DNA from: Vibrio neonatus
GTDB taxonomy: Bacteria > Pseudomonadota > Gammaproteobacteria > Enterobacterales > Vibrionaceae
NCBI RefSeq assembly: GCF_024346975.1
Contig: NZ_AP024886.1
Coordinates: 868,001 to 932,000 of the forward strand
DNA length: 64,000 nucleotides
Reading direction: 5' to 3'
The notes beneath the pieces are model-generated. The model did no database searches. It was not told the origin of the DNA and saw nothing but the letters and a program-made list of their open reading frames with translations. Position numbers and translations under genes: made by a program. Below, piece by piece: positions 1-9,040 of the stretch (position 1 is the first letter of the stretch; every line of letters begins with the position of its first letter).

Positions 1-359
1 TTGTAACCAACACGGAATTGAGGTTTATACGTTGTTTTCTCTGTTGAGAACGTAATTGGCATACCTGGTTGTACGTACCAGTTTTTATTAAGTTTGTATT
101 GCACACCCCAATCGAACTCTGAATCGCCGCGTTCTACTTCGTTCCAGAAATCTGATTTGTCATTACTATTCCATTTTTGTTCAACACTAAAGTAGACCTT
201 AGCTTGGTCTGAAGCTTTTACTGAAGACCCGAGTTTGATGCGATGTTGGTATTCATCTGAGTTGTGTTTGTATTCTGCGCGATAATCAATTTGGCCTGCA
301 CATGCAGAGCCAGCAAAAATAGTAGCTACAACAGCTAGAGCAATTTTAGATTTAGTCAT
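1..359 (-). CDS. KdgM-family oligogalacturonate/oligoalginate-type porin, C-terminus cut by window edge
   Basis: Reading the minus strand from the ATG at 359 gives an open frame to the window edge, about 119 residues. It begins with a signal peptide (MTKSKIALAVVATIFAGSACA) and a mature start of the form QIDYRAEYKH. This mature start and the later PGMPITF and TYKP blocks also occur in the two porins at 2969 and 4144, so it belongs to the same family. KdgM proteins are monomeric 12-stranded outer-membrane barrels that pass acidic oligosaccharides. Here the likely cargo is oligoalginate, inferred from the neighbouring lyases. It is divergent from the PL7 lyase gene, and an operator-like palindrome lies about 40 bp upstream at 400-410. 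The 3' half is outside the window. Confidence 0.85.
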   Translation of the reverse strand, partial: MTKSKIALAVVATIFAGSACAGQIDYRAEYKHNSDEYQHRIKLGSSVKASDQAKVYFSVEQKWNSNDKSDFWNEVERGDSEFDWGVQYKLNKNWYVQPGMPITFSTEKTTYKPQFRVGY

Positions 360-399
360 GAAGAATTTACCTTTATATCCGTTTGGGTATTGAACTTAA

Positions 400-410
400 T
401 GTATGACAAA
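400..410 (-). promoter_or_regulatory. Operator-like palindrome of the alginate regulon (copy 1)
   Basis: The sequence TGTATGACAAA matches the TTGTATGACAA-type motif found before the other alginate genes. It sits about 40 bp before the start of the porin gene at 359, in the expected promoter region. The FadR-type GntR proteins encoded at 7718 and 9041 are the obvious candidate binders. This is an inference; binding is not shown by the sequence. Confidence 0.5.
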
Positions 411-1585
411 TAGATTACGGTAACACTTAGTTACAAACTGTGACGGATGTAGGATTTTTTACTTTGATAATTAAGTCCACGGAACTTGGTGGAGAATTTG
501 TACTCACCCTTTAAATTTACTGAAAAGCAACAAATAAAAGAATTAAATGCCACGAAAACACCAAATAGCGACACAAAATCCGCTCATAGACGCCAATTTA
601 AGTGCATAATAAAAATATGCCAGATATTTCATATTGGCGATACAGGTCACACTTTTTGATTTCACTGGATAAAAAACATATCTAACCAGCATTTAATTTG
701 TAATAAAGCATTACAAAAACACCAGTGGCATTATGAAATTACACGCATAAATAATACTATTATTGATCATTAAACAGACTGATAACTCTGTTAAATACTA
801 CTTAATGACAAGGATACCCTTTCCTTTCTTATCTATATTGGTTAGACATTTGATCTGAGATCCACTTTCTTCAAGGAAGAAATACACATCATTCTCAAGA
901 TGGAAAAGACAACAGGAAATATGAAGACTAAGGCTTAAGCGTTTCACTGTTTACGAGACGAGGCATGCATAACGCAAGGCGATAAATAGAAGGGAGAGTT
1001 CTCTACTTTCTTGTTGATAAAACTGCAATCAAAGCATTGGGCATCGGAGAATGAATTTACACAAAACAGCATGACAAAACCCAGAGTAGATCTATTCATT
1101 AGTTTACTGCAAAAAATATAACGCTTCTTATCTATAGGTGAATATTCAAGTTCAGTGCCATTGCTCTTAAAAAGGGGATTTAGGTCAGAAAACCAATAAT
1201 GATAAAACCATCATATCAACCTAATTTAATGCACATTATTGCTTAAGATTGAAATTCTATAAGGTTTAAAGAATGGTTTGTGACTTCATTGCAAGGGAAG
1301 TTCAATTAGACATTGCGGTAACATATAAAACCTTAAAAGGTTATCCCCTCTATATACTCTACCGAGATCAGTGAATCTATTTCTGATTCTATACTTTTAT
1401 AATTTCACCATTTTGTATTACTAATAAGTGTAAATACTTTAGATATGCAGCGAATAAAAACGGCTTTGAGTTTAAAATCAATGAGCTAAAAAATACCTAC
1501 CGTTAACTACATTTAATCACAACTCATTAAAAACAATAACTTACAAGCACCCTCATAATATGACATTAATTTTCAACAGCCTAAA
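411..1585. other. Long AT-rich non-coding stretch between porin and PL7 lyase
   Basis: No open frame of convincing length, no RNA gene and no repeat is recognisable here on either strand. The two ends hold the regulatory sites of the divergent porin and alginate lyase genes. The middle, roughly 500-1500, is AT-rich with no coding signal that I can see. It may hold a long 5' leader or an unrecognised small RNA. Confidence 0.4.
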
Positions 1586-1636
1586 TTTGAGTCGAGTCAC
1601 AAAGCTGAGCACCTCAACTTTCATATGTATGACAAT
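1586..1636 (+). promoter_or_regulatory. CRP-like site plus operator-like palindrome upstream of PL7 lyase
   Basis: TTTGAGTCGAGTCACA at 1586-1601 fits the CRP pattern TGTGA-N6-TCACA in one strong and one weaker half. Twenty-four bases later, TGTATGACAAT at 1626-1636 repeats the alginate-regulon palindrome. The same order (CRP-like, then palindrome, then gene) recurs before the 4144, 16241 and 18856 genes. Confidence 0.5.
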
Positions 1637-1680
1637 ATGATTAGAATATTTATAAGTTTTTAGAATTAAGGTATATCAAT

Positions 1681-2676
1681 ATGAAGAAGCTGGCCTACGC
1701 AGTTGCACCACTTTTTTTAGCAATGGCATTAGCAGGATGTGGAGGTTCTGACTCAAATTCTAGCAGTTCCGATAACAGTACTCCTGATATTGGCAATGGT
1801 AACGGCGGTTCTGATAACGGCGACAACGGCCAAGTTGAACAAAATGCAGGTTGGGACATTAATCAGTGGAAACTTACCCTACCTGTTAGTTATGCCTATT
1901 ATAAAGAGTTCCATGGTGAAGGTAATCTTAAAGATGATGACAGTGCTGCAGAACTAATTCCAGCCGATTGTAGTCACAAAAACGAACTCACAACTGACAC
2001 CAAATTACCTTACTTCTATATTGATGCTAACAACAGAACTCACTTTATTGTTGATCTTGGCGGCGATGGCATCGCTACAACAGGTAATACTAACAAGGCT
2101 CGCTCAGAACTGCGTGAACTCTACAACTTTAATAGTTCCGATCGCTGTTCATCTAGCAACCAAAACTGGGCTATTAGTGACAGTGCTAATCATAAACTTA
2201 ACGCCACTCTAAATGTTGAGAGGTACCCTAGCGGCATCAATAAAGATCCAAAAGTTGTCATAGGTCAAGTTCATGGCTATGACATCAAACAAGCATTGAT
2301 CAAGTTGGTATGGGAAGGTTCAAATAAACCGGTTCGCGCTGTCATGAATGATAGTTTTGTATTCGGCAACGTTGAATGTAATAGCTGCAACTCATTTAGT
2401 GTTGACTTAGGTACTGCAAAATCAGGTACTGATTTTTCTTACCAAATTGACGTAAATAGCCAAGGTGTGGTTTTAGAAGCTGCCGGGGTTAGAAAGAGCT
2501 TTAATTGGGGTATAAACATTGAAAATACGGGTCATGCCCTGACACCAAACTGGGCAAATAGTAACACCAAATTTTATTTCAAAGCGGGCATTTACCCTCA
2601 AATCATCCCTAGTTCTAGCTATGCCGGCCAAGTGTTTGACGTGAGCTTTAGTAAAATTGTTATCGAGCATAAATAA
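1681..2676 (+). CDS. Alginate lyase, polysaccharide lyase family 7, lipoprotein
   Basis: 331 aa. It is predicted to cut alginate by beta-elimination between uronate residues, yielding unsaturated oligomers, at the outer membrane or cell surface. Residues 1-20 form a lipoprotein signal with lipobox LAGC, followed by a Gly/Ser/Asn/Asp-rich linker to about residue 55. The PL7 catalytic beta-jelly-roll then fills the rest of the chain. All three PL7 signatures are visible: RSELRE (about residue 141), QVH in the QIH position (about 199) and YFKAGIYPQ (about 300). Val instead of Ile in the QIH motif is usually linked to polyguluronate or mixed preference, but specificity cannot be settled here. The gene is monocistronic with its own terminator and regulated promoter. 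Exolytic work is left to the two PL17 enzymes at 11.6-15.9 kb. Confidence 0.93.
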   Translation: MKKLAYAVAPLFLAMALAGCGGSDSNSSSSDNSTPDIGNGNGGSDNGDNGQVEQNAGWDINQWKLTLPVSYAYYKEFHGEGNLKDDDSAAELIPADCSHKNELTTDTKLPYFYIDANNRTHFIVDLGGDGIATTGNTNKARSELRELYNFNSSDRCSSSNQNWAISDSANHKLNATLNVERYPSGINKDPKVVIGQVHGYDIKQALIKLVWEGSNKPVRAVMNDSFVFGNVECNSCNSFSVDLGTAKSGTDFSYQIDVNSQGVVLEAAGVRKSFNWGINIENTGHALTPNWANSNTKFYFKAGIYPQIIPSSSYAGQVFDVSFSKIVIEHK

Positions 2677-2698
2677 GCAAGCACGTCTTATATTTTCA

Positions 2699-2727
2699 TC
2701 AAAGCGACCTTTCAGGTCGCTTTTTTA
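2699..2727 (+). terminator. Rho-independent terminator of PL7 lyase gene
   Basis: The stem AAGCGACCT / AGGTCGCTT with a 3-base loop is followed by a run of T, 25 bases after the lyase stop codon. Confidence 0.85.
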
Positions 2728-2929
2728 TGCCTATCGGATACACACTAAGACGCACTCACAAGCATTGATTTTATTAATATACATGCACACAAACTCATTT
2801 AAATAAAATGATGTATTTTCACCCTACCCATCTCTGCCCTCAGTTATACCACCAAATAAATATTCAAAAATACGGATAAAAATAATGACAAGCTGTTTGC
2901 TATCAGCGTATTATCGCGACTTTATTTTA

Positions 2930-2950
2930 TTTGTCATACCGTAAGACAAA
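2930..2950 (+). promoter_or_regulatory. Operator-like palindrome upstream of the second porin
   Basis: TTTGTCATACC is the reverse-complement form of the regulon palindrome. It is followed at once by GTAAGACAAA, so two TTGTC/GACAA half-sites face each other. It lies about 20-40 bp before the start codon at 2969, where a bound repressor would block transcription. I see no clear CRP site at this promoter. Confidence 0.45.
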
Positions 2951-2968
2951 GTTACAGATTTATGAAAA

Positions 2969-3676
2969 ATGATTAAAAAGCACCAGATTACGTTATTCAT
3001 TACAGCTACCGTGGTTGCTGCATCCGCAAACGCTGCCTCAGTAGACTACCGTCAAGAATATAAACACAATGATAAAGCCTATGCCAGCCGTGTCAAAGTT
3101 GGCAGCAGTGTTGGCAATCACTTCTTTAGCCTTGAAGCTAAACAAACCGGTAAACCAATTTCAGATTGGCAAGCGGCAGATAATGAATTTGTCTATGGCT
3201 ATAACTTCAAAGTAAATAAAAAATGGCGCATCACTCCCTCAATGCCCATCACATTCGGCAATGATCGCGTCACTTACAAACCGCAAGTTCGTGTTCAATA
3301 TAAATTTGATTCGGGTTTAACCAGTAAACTTCGTTACCGTCACGAGTTCCGCGACTATACTGGCGAAAAGTCGGATAAAGACTCTATCGACCGTAGTAAG
3401 ATAACCGGTAACCTAGATTATAAAATTGGCGCATTGCAATTGGGCTTTGAGGCTAACTATGCGCAAGATTTCTTCCATGACAATGAATGGTTTGGCGGTA
3501 AATCAGCGAAACGTCACAATGAATGGGATTACAACGTTAAAATTGGCTACAAAGAAGCGAGTTGGAGTTGGAGACCTTACATAGAGTTAGGTAACGTCCA
3601 ATACAACAGCGGACCTAGTGCAACTAACAGTAACCGCCAATTGCGCACCCGTGTAGGCCTTACTTATAGCTTTTAA
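2969..3676 (+). CDS. KdgM-family outer-membrane porin
   Basis: 235 aa. A signal peptide of about 22 residues ends in ANA, and the mature chain starts ASVDYRQEYKH. Alternating hydrophobic/polar strands fill the chain, and the last residue is Phe (TYSF), the usual C-terminal signal for outer-membrane assembly. Length and pattern match KdgM/NanC porins, which admit acidic oligosaccharides. In this locus the natural substrate would be oligoalginate from the PL7 lyase. It is a close paralogue of the next gene at 4144, with nearly the same residues over most of the length, so a local tandem duplication is likely. The Shine-Dalgarno before the ATG is weak. Confidence 0.9.
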   Translation: MIKKHQITLFITATVVAASANAASVDYRQEYKHNDKAYASRVKVGSSVGNHFFSLEAKQTGKPISDWQAADNEFVYGYNFKVNKKWRITPSMPITFGNDRVTYKPQVRVQYKFDSGLTSKLRYRHEFRDYTGEKSDKDSIDRSKITGNLDYKIGALQLGFEANYAQDFFHDNEWFGGKSAKRHNEWDYNVKIGYKEASWSWRPYIELGNVQYNSGPSATNSNRQLRTRVGLTYSF

Positions 3677-3711
3677 GCTTTGAAGATGTAAAGCGAACCA
3701 AACGATAAGGT

Positions 3712-3750
3712 CATACTTGGTGCTAGTAATAAAGTAACAAGTATGGCTTT
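3712..3750 (+). terminator. Probable hairpin terminator after porin
   Basis: CATACTTG and CAAGTATG form a stem about 35 bases after the stop codon, followed by a T-containing tail. The loop is long (about 17 bases), so this is a moderate call. A second perfect 8-bp inverted repeat (TCACTATC / GATAGTGA) follows at 3764-3794. Confidence 0.45.
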
Positions 3751-4053
3751 CCCCTACTGCCAATCACTATCTTACTTGATAATAGTGATAGTGAATGTTC
3801 AAAACTAACCTAGCAGAAATACCCTAGCCTTAACCGACAAAAACAAAGCTGTGAAGCTCATCACCAAATGCCGGTTATGCTCATCTGGTTTCATATTAAA
3901 ACACCTAAATTCAGTTCGATTACCCGCACATAACTGAAGGTTTAGTTGTTTTTATGCAACTTAATGCATCAACAATAAACACCCATAAAAACAATAACTT
4001 GCAATCAACAAGCACTGCATTAAAAAATATAAACGCCTAAAATCAATATTTTC

Positions 4054-4110
4054 AGTGAGCTGGCTCACATGCATATCCATCAGCGAATCCTTAAACTAAT
4101 TGTCATACAT
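4054..4110 (+). promoter_or_regulatory. CRP-like site plus operator-like palindrome upstream of third porin
   Basis: AGTGAGCTGGCTCACA at 4054-4069 is a good symmetrical CRP site. ATTGTCATACAT at 4099-4110 is the regulon palindrome in reverse orientation, 29 bp downstream and about 35 bp before the ATG at 4144. Confidence 0.55.
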
Positions 4111-4143
4111 TAACACCAACAAATGACTCCTAAGGGTTATCAA

Positions 4144-4848
4144 ATGAAAGCTTTAAACAAAGTTACTCTTGCTCTAATTACCACTGTGGCAGCCGCTTCA
4201 GTAAGCGCTGCTTCTGTCGATTTCCGTCAAGAATATAAGCATGAAGACGAATCATACGCTAGCCGTATCAAAATTGGCTCTAGCGTCGGAAATCACTATT
4301 TTGGTTTAGAAGCTAAACAAACCGGTAAGCCGTTCTCTGAGTGGGGTTCTGCTGACAATGAATTTGAATACGGTTACAACTTCAAGTTAGACGATCATTG
4401 GCGCATTACCACTTCTATGCCTATCACTTTCGGCGATGATCGCATCACTTATAAGCCACAGGTGCGCGTACAATATAAGTTTGATTCAGGACTCACCACA
4501 AAGCTTCGTTACCGTCATGAATTTAGAGACTACGCAGATTCTACTGACAAAGACTCAGTTAACCGCAGTAAGATCACAGGTAACATTGACTACAATATTG
4601 GCGCACTGCAACTTGGCTTTGAAGCCAACTACGCTGAAGATATGTTCAATGACGACAAATGGTTTGGCGGCGATACCGCTAAAAGAACCAATGAATGGGA
4701 TTACAACATTAAAGTGGGTTATAAAGAAAAAGATTGGAGCTGGAGACCTTACTTTGAGTTAGGCAACGTTCAATACAGCAATGGCCCAAGCAGCACAAAT
4801 AGCGATCGCCAGCTTCGTACCCGTGTTGGTGTGACTTACAGCTTCTAA
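4144..4848 (+). CDS. KdgM-family outer-membrane porin (paralogue of the 2969 gene)
   Basis: 234 aa from the ATG at 4144. An in-frame ATG at 4123 would add seven residues (MTPKGYQ), but TAAGGG lies at the right distance before 4144, and starting there gives a normal signal peptide ending in VSA. The mature start (ASVDFRQEYKH), the PITFGDDRITYKP block and the C-terminal TYSF are shared with the porin at 2969. It is predicted to be a 12-stranded outer-membrane channel for oligoalginate. Having two close copies next to each other suggests selection for dosage, or slightly different pore selectivity. Confidence 0.9.
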   Translation: MKALNKVTLALITTVAAASVSAASVDFRQEYKHEDESYASRIKIGSSVGNHYFGLEAKQTGKPFSEWGSADNEFEYGYNFKLDDHWRITTSMPITFGDDRITYKPQVRVQYKFDSGLTTKLRYRHEFRDYADSTDKDSVNRSKITGNIDYNIGALQLGFEANYAEDMFNDDKWFGGDTAKRTNEWDYNIKVGYKEKDWSWRPYFELGNVQYSNGPSSTNSDRQLRTRVGVTYSF

Positions 4849-4892
4849 TCGCCTAGTATGCCTTGCGTCTAATGCACTAAAGCAGAAATAAT

Positions 4893-4919
4893 AAAGCCAG
4901 TAACAAGGTTACTGGCTTT
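4893..4919. terminator. Bidirectional terminator between porin and exonuclease genes
   Basis: AAAGCCAGTAAC / GTTACTGGCTTT forms a near-perfect stem with a short loop between two convergent genes. It has A/T-rich flanks on both sides and can serve either strand. Confidence 0.8.
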
Positions 4920-4947
4920 CAAACTGAACTAGATTACTTGCTGAAAA

Positions 4948-5655
4948 TTAACAGCTTAGCTTATACAAATAGCCAAATTTAATATCATGCTCGGGTTCTA
5001 AACGCTTCATCTGCGCCATTAATAGCTCGGCAGTGGCTAAAGCATCACTCAATGCATTATGTCCGTTATATTCTGGCAGCTTATAACGTGCTCTTGTGCC
5101 CGATAATGTCAAATCTACGTCTTCAGTATCGTTACGTGCTTTTGCCATTTTCTTCTCAATACATAAGGTATCGAGCCAAATTAACGGCAGATCCCACATG
5201 CGATAGTGGGTTTTTAGATACTGATTAATGAAATTAGCTTCCACAATACAGCCATGAGCAACAATGATTTTGCCTAACGCCGCGTCATAAAAAGCCTTCA
5301 TCGCATCATGGATAGACACCCCTTCGGTGAGCATTTCAGGTGTAATATGATTAATGATCGCCGTTTCAGGTTTCACTTGTGACTCTTGGTTAATATAGAA
5401 ATGACACGCACCCGATAGGTCGATCTTTCGTTTCGAGATCACAACCCAGCCAATGGATAAAATCAGGTCATTTACACTATCAAGTCCAGTGGTTTCTAGA
5501 TCCAAAACAATATAGTCAAGCTCACTGGATAAGGTGCCCACATCTGGGTTTGGGCTTTCCAGCAATCGCCTAAATAACAAAGGCGTAGCCATATTATCGA
5601 CCAAAGCTTTACGCTCACGTTTGGTACGCTCTAATACATGAAAATATTCAAACAT
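4948..5655 (-). CDS. DnaQ-like 3'-5' exonuclease (DEDDh family)
   Basis: 235 aa. The exonuclease domain covers about residues 45-225. Exo I is DLETTG (about residue 53). Exo II is in the variant region VAHGCIVEANFI, where Glu stands in the place usually held by Asp. Exo III is HNALSDALATAELL with the catalytic His and Asp. It probably trims single-stranded DNA or RNA ends; it lacks polymerase or helicase domains, so it is not a replicative epsilon subunit by sequence alone. It starts 3 bp after the stop of the CBS/DUF294 gene upstream, so the two are translationally linked. This gene pair is commonly found together, often near acetate uptake genes; that context is absent here. Confidence 0.85.
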   Translation of the reverse strand: MFEYFHVLERTKRERKALVDNMATPLLFRRLLESPNPDVGTLSSELDYIVLDLETTGLDSVNDLILSIGWVVISKRKIDLSGACHFYINQESQVKPETAIINHITPEMLTEGVSIHDAMKAFYDAALGKIIVAHGCIVEANFINQYLKTHYRMWDLPLIWLDTLCIEKKMAKARNDTEDVDLTLSGTRARYKLPEYNGHNALSDALATAELLMAQMKRLEPEHDIKFGYLYKLSC

Positions 5656-5658
5656 AGC

Positions 5659-7524
5659 TTATCGTGTCCCAAAACGAACTTTAACTGCATCTTGCAGATC
5701 CGCAATGATCCTAAACGCATCTTTTAAGTGGCCTCGTTCAAAGCTACCGAAGCTGTTTGGATCGATATTGTTGTTCGGCTCTTCACCATTTTTCAGCGCA
5801 GTCAACTGATGGTTAAATCGGAACGACAAAATAAACTCATACGCGCCTAAAATATTTTTGTAAGAGTCTTCAGACAAAAATCCTTTCTCATAGGCGGCCT
5901 GGAAGCGCTTATCTGTCGCTGAATGATCGCTTTCTACGGCTAAACCATAAATACGTGCCAAGTCGATAATCAAGGTGATTGCGTATTTCTTCACATTCAA
6001 GGTTTTCTTATTTTCGCCAGATTTTTCAAGTACCAAGCTATTAAAGATACCCAGCGGAGGACTGGTGTTGGTTGCATCATGCGTTAGCATCAGCAAGAAC
6101 TCACGACTTTGACGAATATTGGCATACATTTCATCACGCAATACTTTTTCAAAGTGGTTATTGCCGTAAATAGAACGGATTTCCAAGAACACACTGATAT
6201 TAAGCAGGCGTTCGTATTCAGGATTGGCAACCCATTTTTTATAGTAATGTTTCCAAACACTGACTGGCTGACACCATTTTGGATTCATCGCCATATAGTC
6301 ACCCGAACAAAGCGGGTAATCACAACTTGCCAAGCCATTACACACTAGGCTCGCCAAATGCTTAAAGTAGATCTTGTCATTTTCAGTCACATCATCGGCC
6401 AATACAATGGCGCTATCTTGGTCTGACAGCATGTGAACTTCATTACGTGCATGTGAACCGGCCACTATCCAAGCAAACTCACAAGGTGGTGGTCCCAATT
6501 TATCAATGGAAATTTGAATAATGCGGCGGGTATAGGCATCCATGATCATGGTCATTACCTGCCCTATCACTTCAGGGCCCACCTTACCTTCAACCAAGGC
6601 TTCAAATATGGCTTGTCTTTCTGGCGTAAAGCTCGCCAGTGTTGACACGCTCGTGGCGTATTTGATTTTTTCAATCAAGAAGATGGCTTGTACGCGGTGG
6701 TTTTGCACTAAGTGCGAAGTGGTCAATAGACCGATAACTTTATTATTTTCTACGATAGGTAAGTTGCGGATATTAAACTGCATCATGACCGATGCGGCGT
6801 GCAGTACCAAATCATCTGGCTTGATAGTCAAAGGTGAATACGTCATTACCGTAGAAATTGGCTGATCAATTGAAGCGCCTAATGCAATCACGCGTTTTGT
6901 CATATCACGGTCGGTAATAAGACCAACAATTTCGTCCTTATCATAAATTACCGCACAAGAGGTTCGCTTAACGATGCGCATCTCATGCGCCACTTCCTGA
7001 ATGGTTTGATTGGCTTGTACCACCGCAACGCGACCGCTAGCCACTTCTTTAACGCGCTTGATAAAGAGGCCCTTCTCTTTATCAGACCACACCACATCTA
7101 ACGCCGACTTAAGACGAACTTGAGCTTTAGAAGCAAAGTGCTCTGCACTCTCTGGCGAAGCTTTGAATAACTGCTGTAACGCTGAGTGAGGAATCAAATA
7201 AAGCAAGGTATGCTCAATCGCTACCGCTTTATAGCCTTTATCACTGTCAATCGTCCCGTCTAAGAAGGTAAAGCCGAATAAATCTTCCGCACCTAATCGA
7301 GCTCTTAATACGCCGTCAGATTTGCGTTGCTCCATCGAACCGGTGCGCACTATATAAAGGTATTTTTCATCCCCTTCAGTACACAGATCGACATTTTCAC
7401 CTTTACTTAAATAAGTAATCTGTACTTGTGAGGCAAGTTCACGTAGCGCTGCTTTCGGGATCTTGTCAAAAGGGTCAATCTGACTCAGAAATTGAATAAT
7501 ATTGGGTAATAGAGATTCTGGCAT
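5659..7524 (-). CDS. Cyclic-nucleotide-binding / CBS / DUF294 nucleotidyltransferase-like signalling protein
   Basis: About 621 aa from the ATG at 7524, which is preceded by GGATGAG; an in-frame ATG at 7536 would add MRLN. Domain order: cNMP-binding-like fold (about 10-135), two CBS repeats (about 150-280, with the TDRDMTKRV signature), a DUF294 GlnD-like nucleotidyltransferase core containing GSHARNEVHMLSDQDSA (about 355-375, Gly-Ser and Asp-x-Asp metal ligands), and a helical DUF294 C-terminal domain. The likely role is adenylate-sensing or nucleotidyl transfer that modulates a target protein; the substrate is unknown. It is co-transcribed with the exonuclease 3 bp downstream. No signal peptide or membrane span, so it should be cytosolic. 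Confidence 0.85.
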   Translation of the reverse strand: MPESLLPNIIQFLSQIDPFDKIPKAALRELASQVQITYLSKGENVDLCTEGDEKYLYIVRTGSMEQRKSDGVLRARLGAEDLFGFTFLDGTIDSDKGYKAVAIEHTLLYLIPHSALQQLFKASPESAEHFASKAQVRLKSALDVVWSDKEKGLFIKRVKEVASGRVAVVQANQTIQEVAHEMRIVKRTSCAVIYDKDEIVGLITDRDMTKRVIALGASIDQPISTVMTYSPLTIKPDDLVLHAASVMMQFNIRNLPIVENNKVIGLLTTSHLVQNHRVQAIFLIEKIKYATSVSTLASFTPERQAIFEALVEGKVGPEVIGQVMTMIMDAYTRRIIQISIDKLGPPPCEFAWIVAGSHARNEVHMLSDQDSAIVLADDVTENDKIYFKHLASLVCNGLASCDYPLCSGDYMAMNPKWCQPVSVWKHYYKKWVANPEYERLLNISVFLEIRSIYGNNHFEKVLRDEMYANIRQSREFLLMLTHDATNTSPPLGIFNSLVLEKSGENKKTLNVKKYAITLIIDLARIYGLAVESDHSATDKRFQAAYEKGFLSEDSYKNILGAYEFILSFRFNHQLTALKNGEEPNNNIDPNSFGSFERGHLKDAFRIIADLQDAVKVRFGTR

Positions 7525-7671
7525 ATTAAGTCTCATCCACTATGCTGAAGGGGGAAATCCGCCGTATAGTATTATTATATAGCTAAAGATTGATTTAGTA
7601 AGCAAAATGTAACTAATGTGAAGTGTAATACCGAAAAATAAATTTCAAAAAAAATTGAAAAAAAATTAAAA

Positions 7672-7697
7672 AAAAAACACGCAGAAGCGTGTTTTTT
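7672..7697 (-). terminator. Rho-independent terminator of GntR regulator gene
   Basis: AAAACACGC-AGAA-GCGTGTTTT lies about 20 bases downstream of the stop of the minus-strand GntR gene. Read on the minus strand, it is followed by a T-rich tract. Confidence 0.75.
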
Positions 7698-7717
7698 GAC
7701 TAAAGATGAGGTTTTGA

Positions 7718-8437
7718 CTAGCTTACCGCAGGTAAACGGTGTTTACCTTCTTGCAGATGATTAGCAGAAGCTTGTCTCGCTTTATCGCTATTGCCTGCCA
7801 TAATCGCATCGTAAATTTCACGGTGCTCATTAATACAGGTGTTACCTTCTTCTGATGAGTGAACAATAAAGTTGACAAACATAGTGGTAAGAATATTACC
7901 AAACGGTAGATAGAAATCGTTACCAGTTGAATTAAATATTAAACTATGGAAACGCATATCAACATCAGTCCAACGCTCAATATTTAATTCATCTTCAGAT
8001 GCTACTTCTACCATCTCTTGAAACGTTTCTGAAAGCTCTATACGTTGCTCAGCTGTTGCAAACTGAGCTGCTAATGCACACGCTTCTGGCTCAATTGCAC
8101 GGCGTAAGCCTAAGAATTGAAAACAAAACTGATCGATATCCGCTAGACCATCCATCCACTCAATCAATTGAGGGTCTAAAAAGTTCCAATAAGCACGGTC
8201 GACTACTTTTGTACCCACTTTAGGGCGAGACTCAAGCAAGCCTTTAGAGGTAAGTAGTTTTACCGCTTCACGTAATGCAGTTCGACTGATACCGAACTGT
8301 TCACAAAGCGTCATCTCACCAGGCAAAATAGAGCCTTGAGCAAGATTTCCAGAAAGAATTCCCCGAGCAATCTCTCGAGCAACTTGTACATGCAGGCTTC
8401 GTTTAGAGCCTGCTATTGAATTAAATGAACCAGCCAT
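7718..8437 (-). CDS. GntR-family regulator, FadR/FCD subfamily (copy 1)
   Basis: 239 aa. The N-terminal winged helix (about 12-82) has the GntR signature HVQVAREIARGILSG...LCEQFGISRTALREA. The C-terminal all-helical FCD domain (about 100-225) would bind a small sugar-acid ligand, often with a metal held by Asp/His residues. Proteins of this type repress uronate catabolic genes, and the ligand here may be KDG, DEH or another alginate breakdown product. It is divergent from and clearly paralogous to the regulator at 9041. It may read the TTGTATGACAA-type sites around this locus. Its own promoter region shows no strong copy of that motif. Confidence 0.88.
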   Translation of the reverse strand: MAGSFNSIAGSKRSLHVQVAREIARGILSGNLAQGSILPGEMTLCEQFGISRTALREAVKLLTSKGLLESRPKVGTKVVDRAYWNFLDPQLIEWMDGLADIDQFCFQFLGLRRAIEPEACALAAQFATAEQRIELSETFQEMVEVASEDELNIERWTDVDMRFHSLIFNSTGNDFYLPFGNILTTMFVNFIVHSSEEGNTCINEHREIYDAIMAGNSDKARQASANHLQEGKHRLPAVS

Positions 8438-8996
8438 AATTTTAACTTACTTTTATAAATGTATTATCTAAGGTTGAATATAGCACCTTGAATCACATGC
8501 GTCACAACCAGACCCGACAAACGTGATACACCCCAGTAATTGCAAGCTTATTGCGACACAAAAACCGATAACCAATGACACTTTCTCGCTACACAAGGCA
8601 TACAAGCGCATAACATTAGACTTGTTAAAATATTATGGCAATTTCTATTTTCGTGACTAATGTCTTAATTTAGACTTGCAATTTGCCAAATTAGAGATAA
8701 TTAGTTGAAGTTGTAAAATGTTATTGTATTATTTTAATAGCATAAAAAGTCAGGTAGGATTATGAATATGAAAGGTTCAATCGAATCTAGCATCATACAT
8801 ATTCTCTTTATCCAATAACGTGCATTGATACAAATTAAAGTACGTAAAATAAAGACATCGAATGCGTTATATTTCTTTGTATTTATTAAAGTAAGCGATT
8901 ATTTCTCCGCGCTACTTTAAAAGGCATATTCACCTATCTGAAATTTAAAAAGGTCTGCTAAAGATCTTGCTGTCGTTAATTAAATAATGACTTTTT
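8438..8996. other. Intergenic region between the two divergent GntR genes
   Basis: About 560 bp without a convincing gene. An 18-codon frame (8762-8818, MNMKGSIESSIIHILFIQ) has a good Shine-Dalgarno (AGGTAGGA) before its ATG and is followed by a terminator-like hairpin at 8997. It could be a leader peptide, but it is too short to support as a gene by itself. Confidence 0.3.
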
Positions 8997-9020
8997 AAGC
9001 TAGCTAAAGCTGGCTTTTTT
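8997..9020 (+). terminator. Terminator-like hairpin in the leader of the second GntR gene
   Basis: AAGCTAGC-TAAA-GCTGGCTTTTTT is a classic stem plus T-run, yet it ends only 20 bases before the ATG at 9041, and the gene's own AGGTGG ribosome site follows it. It would end an upstream short transcript (a small RNA or leader) or act as an attenuator of the regulator gene. Confidence 0.55.
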
Positions 9021-9040
9021 AATATGACTCAGGTGGTAAA

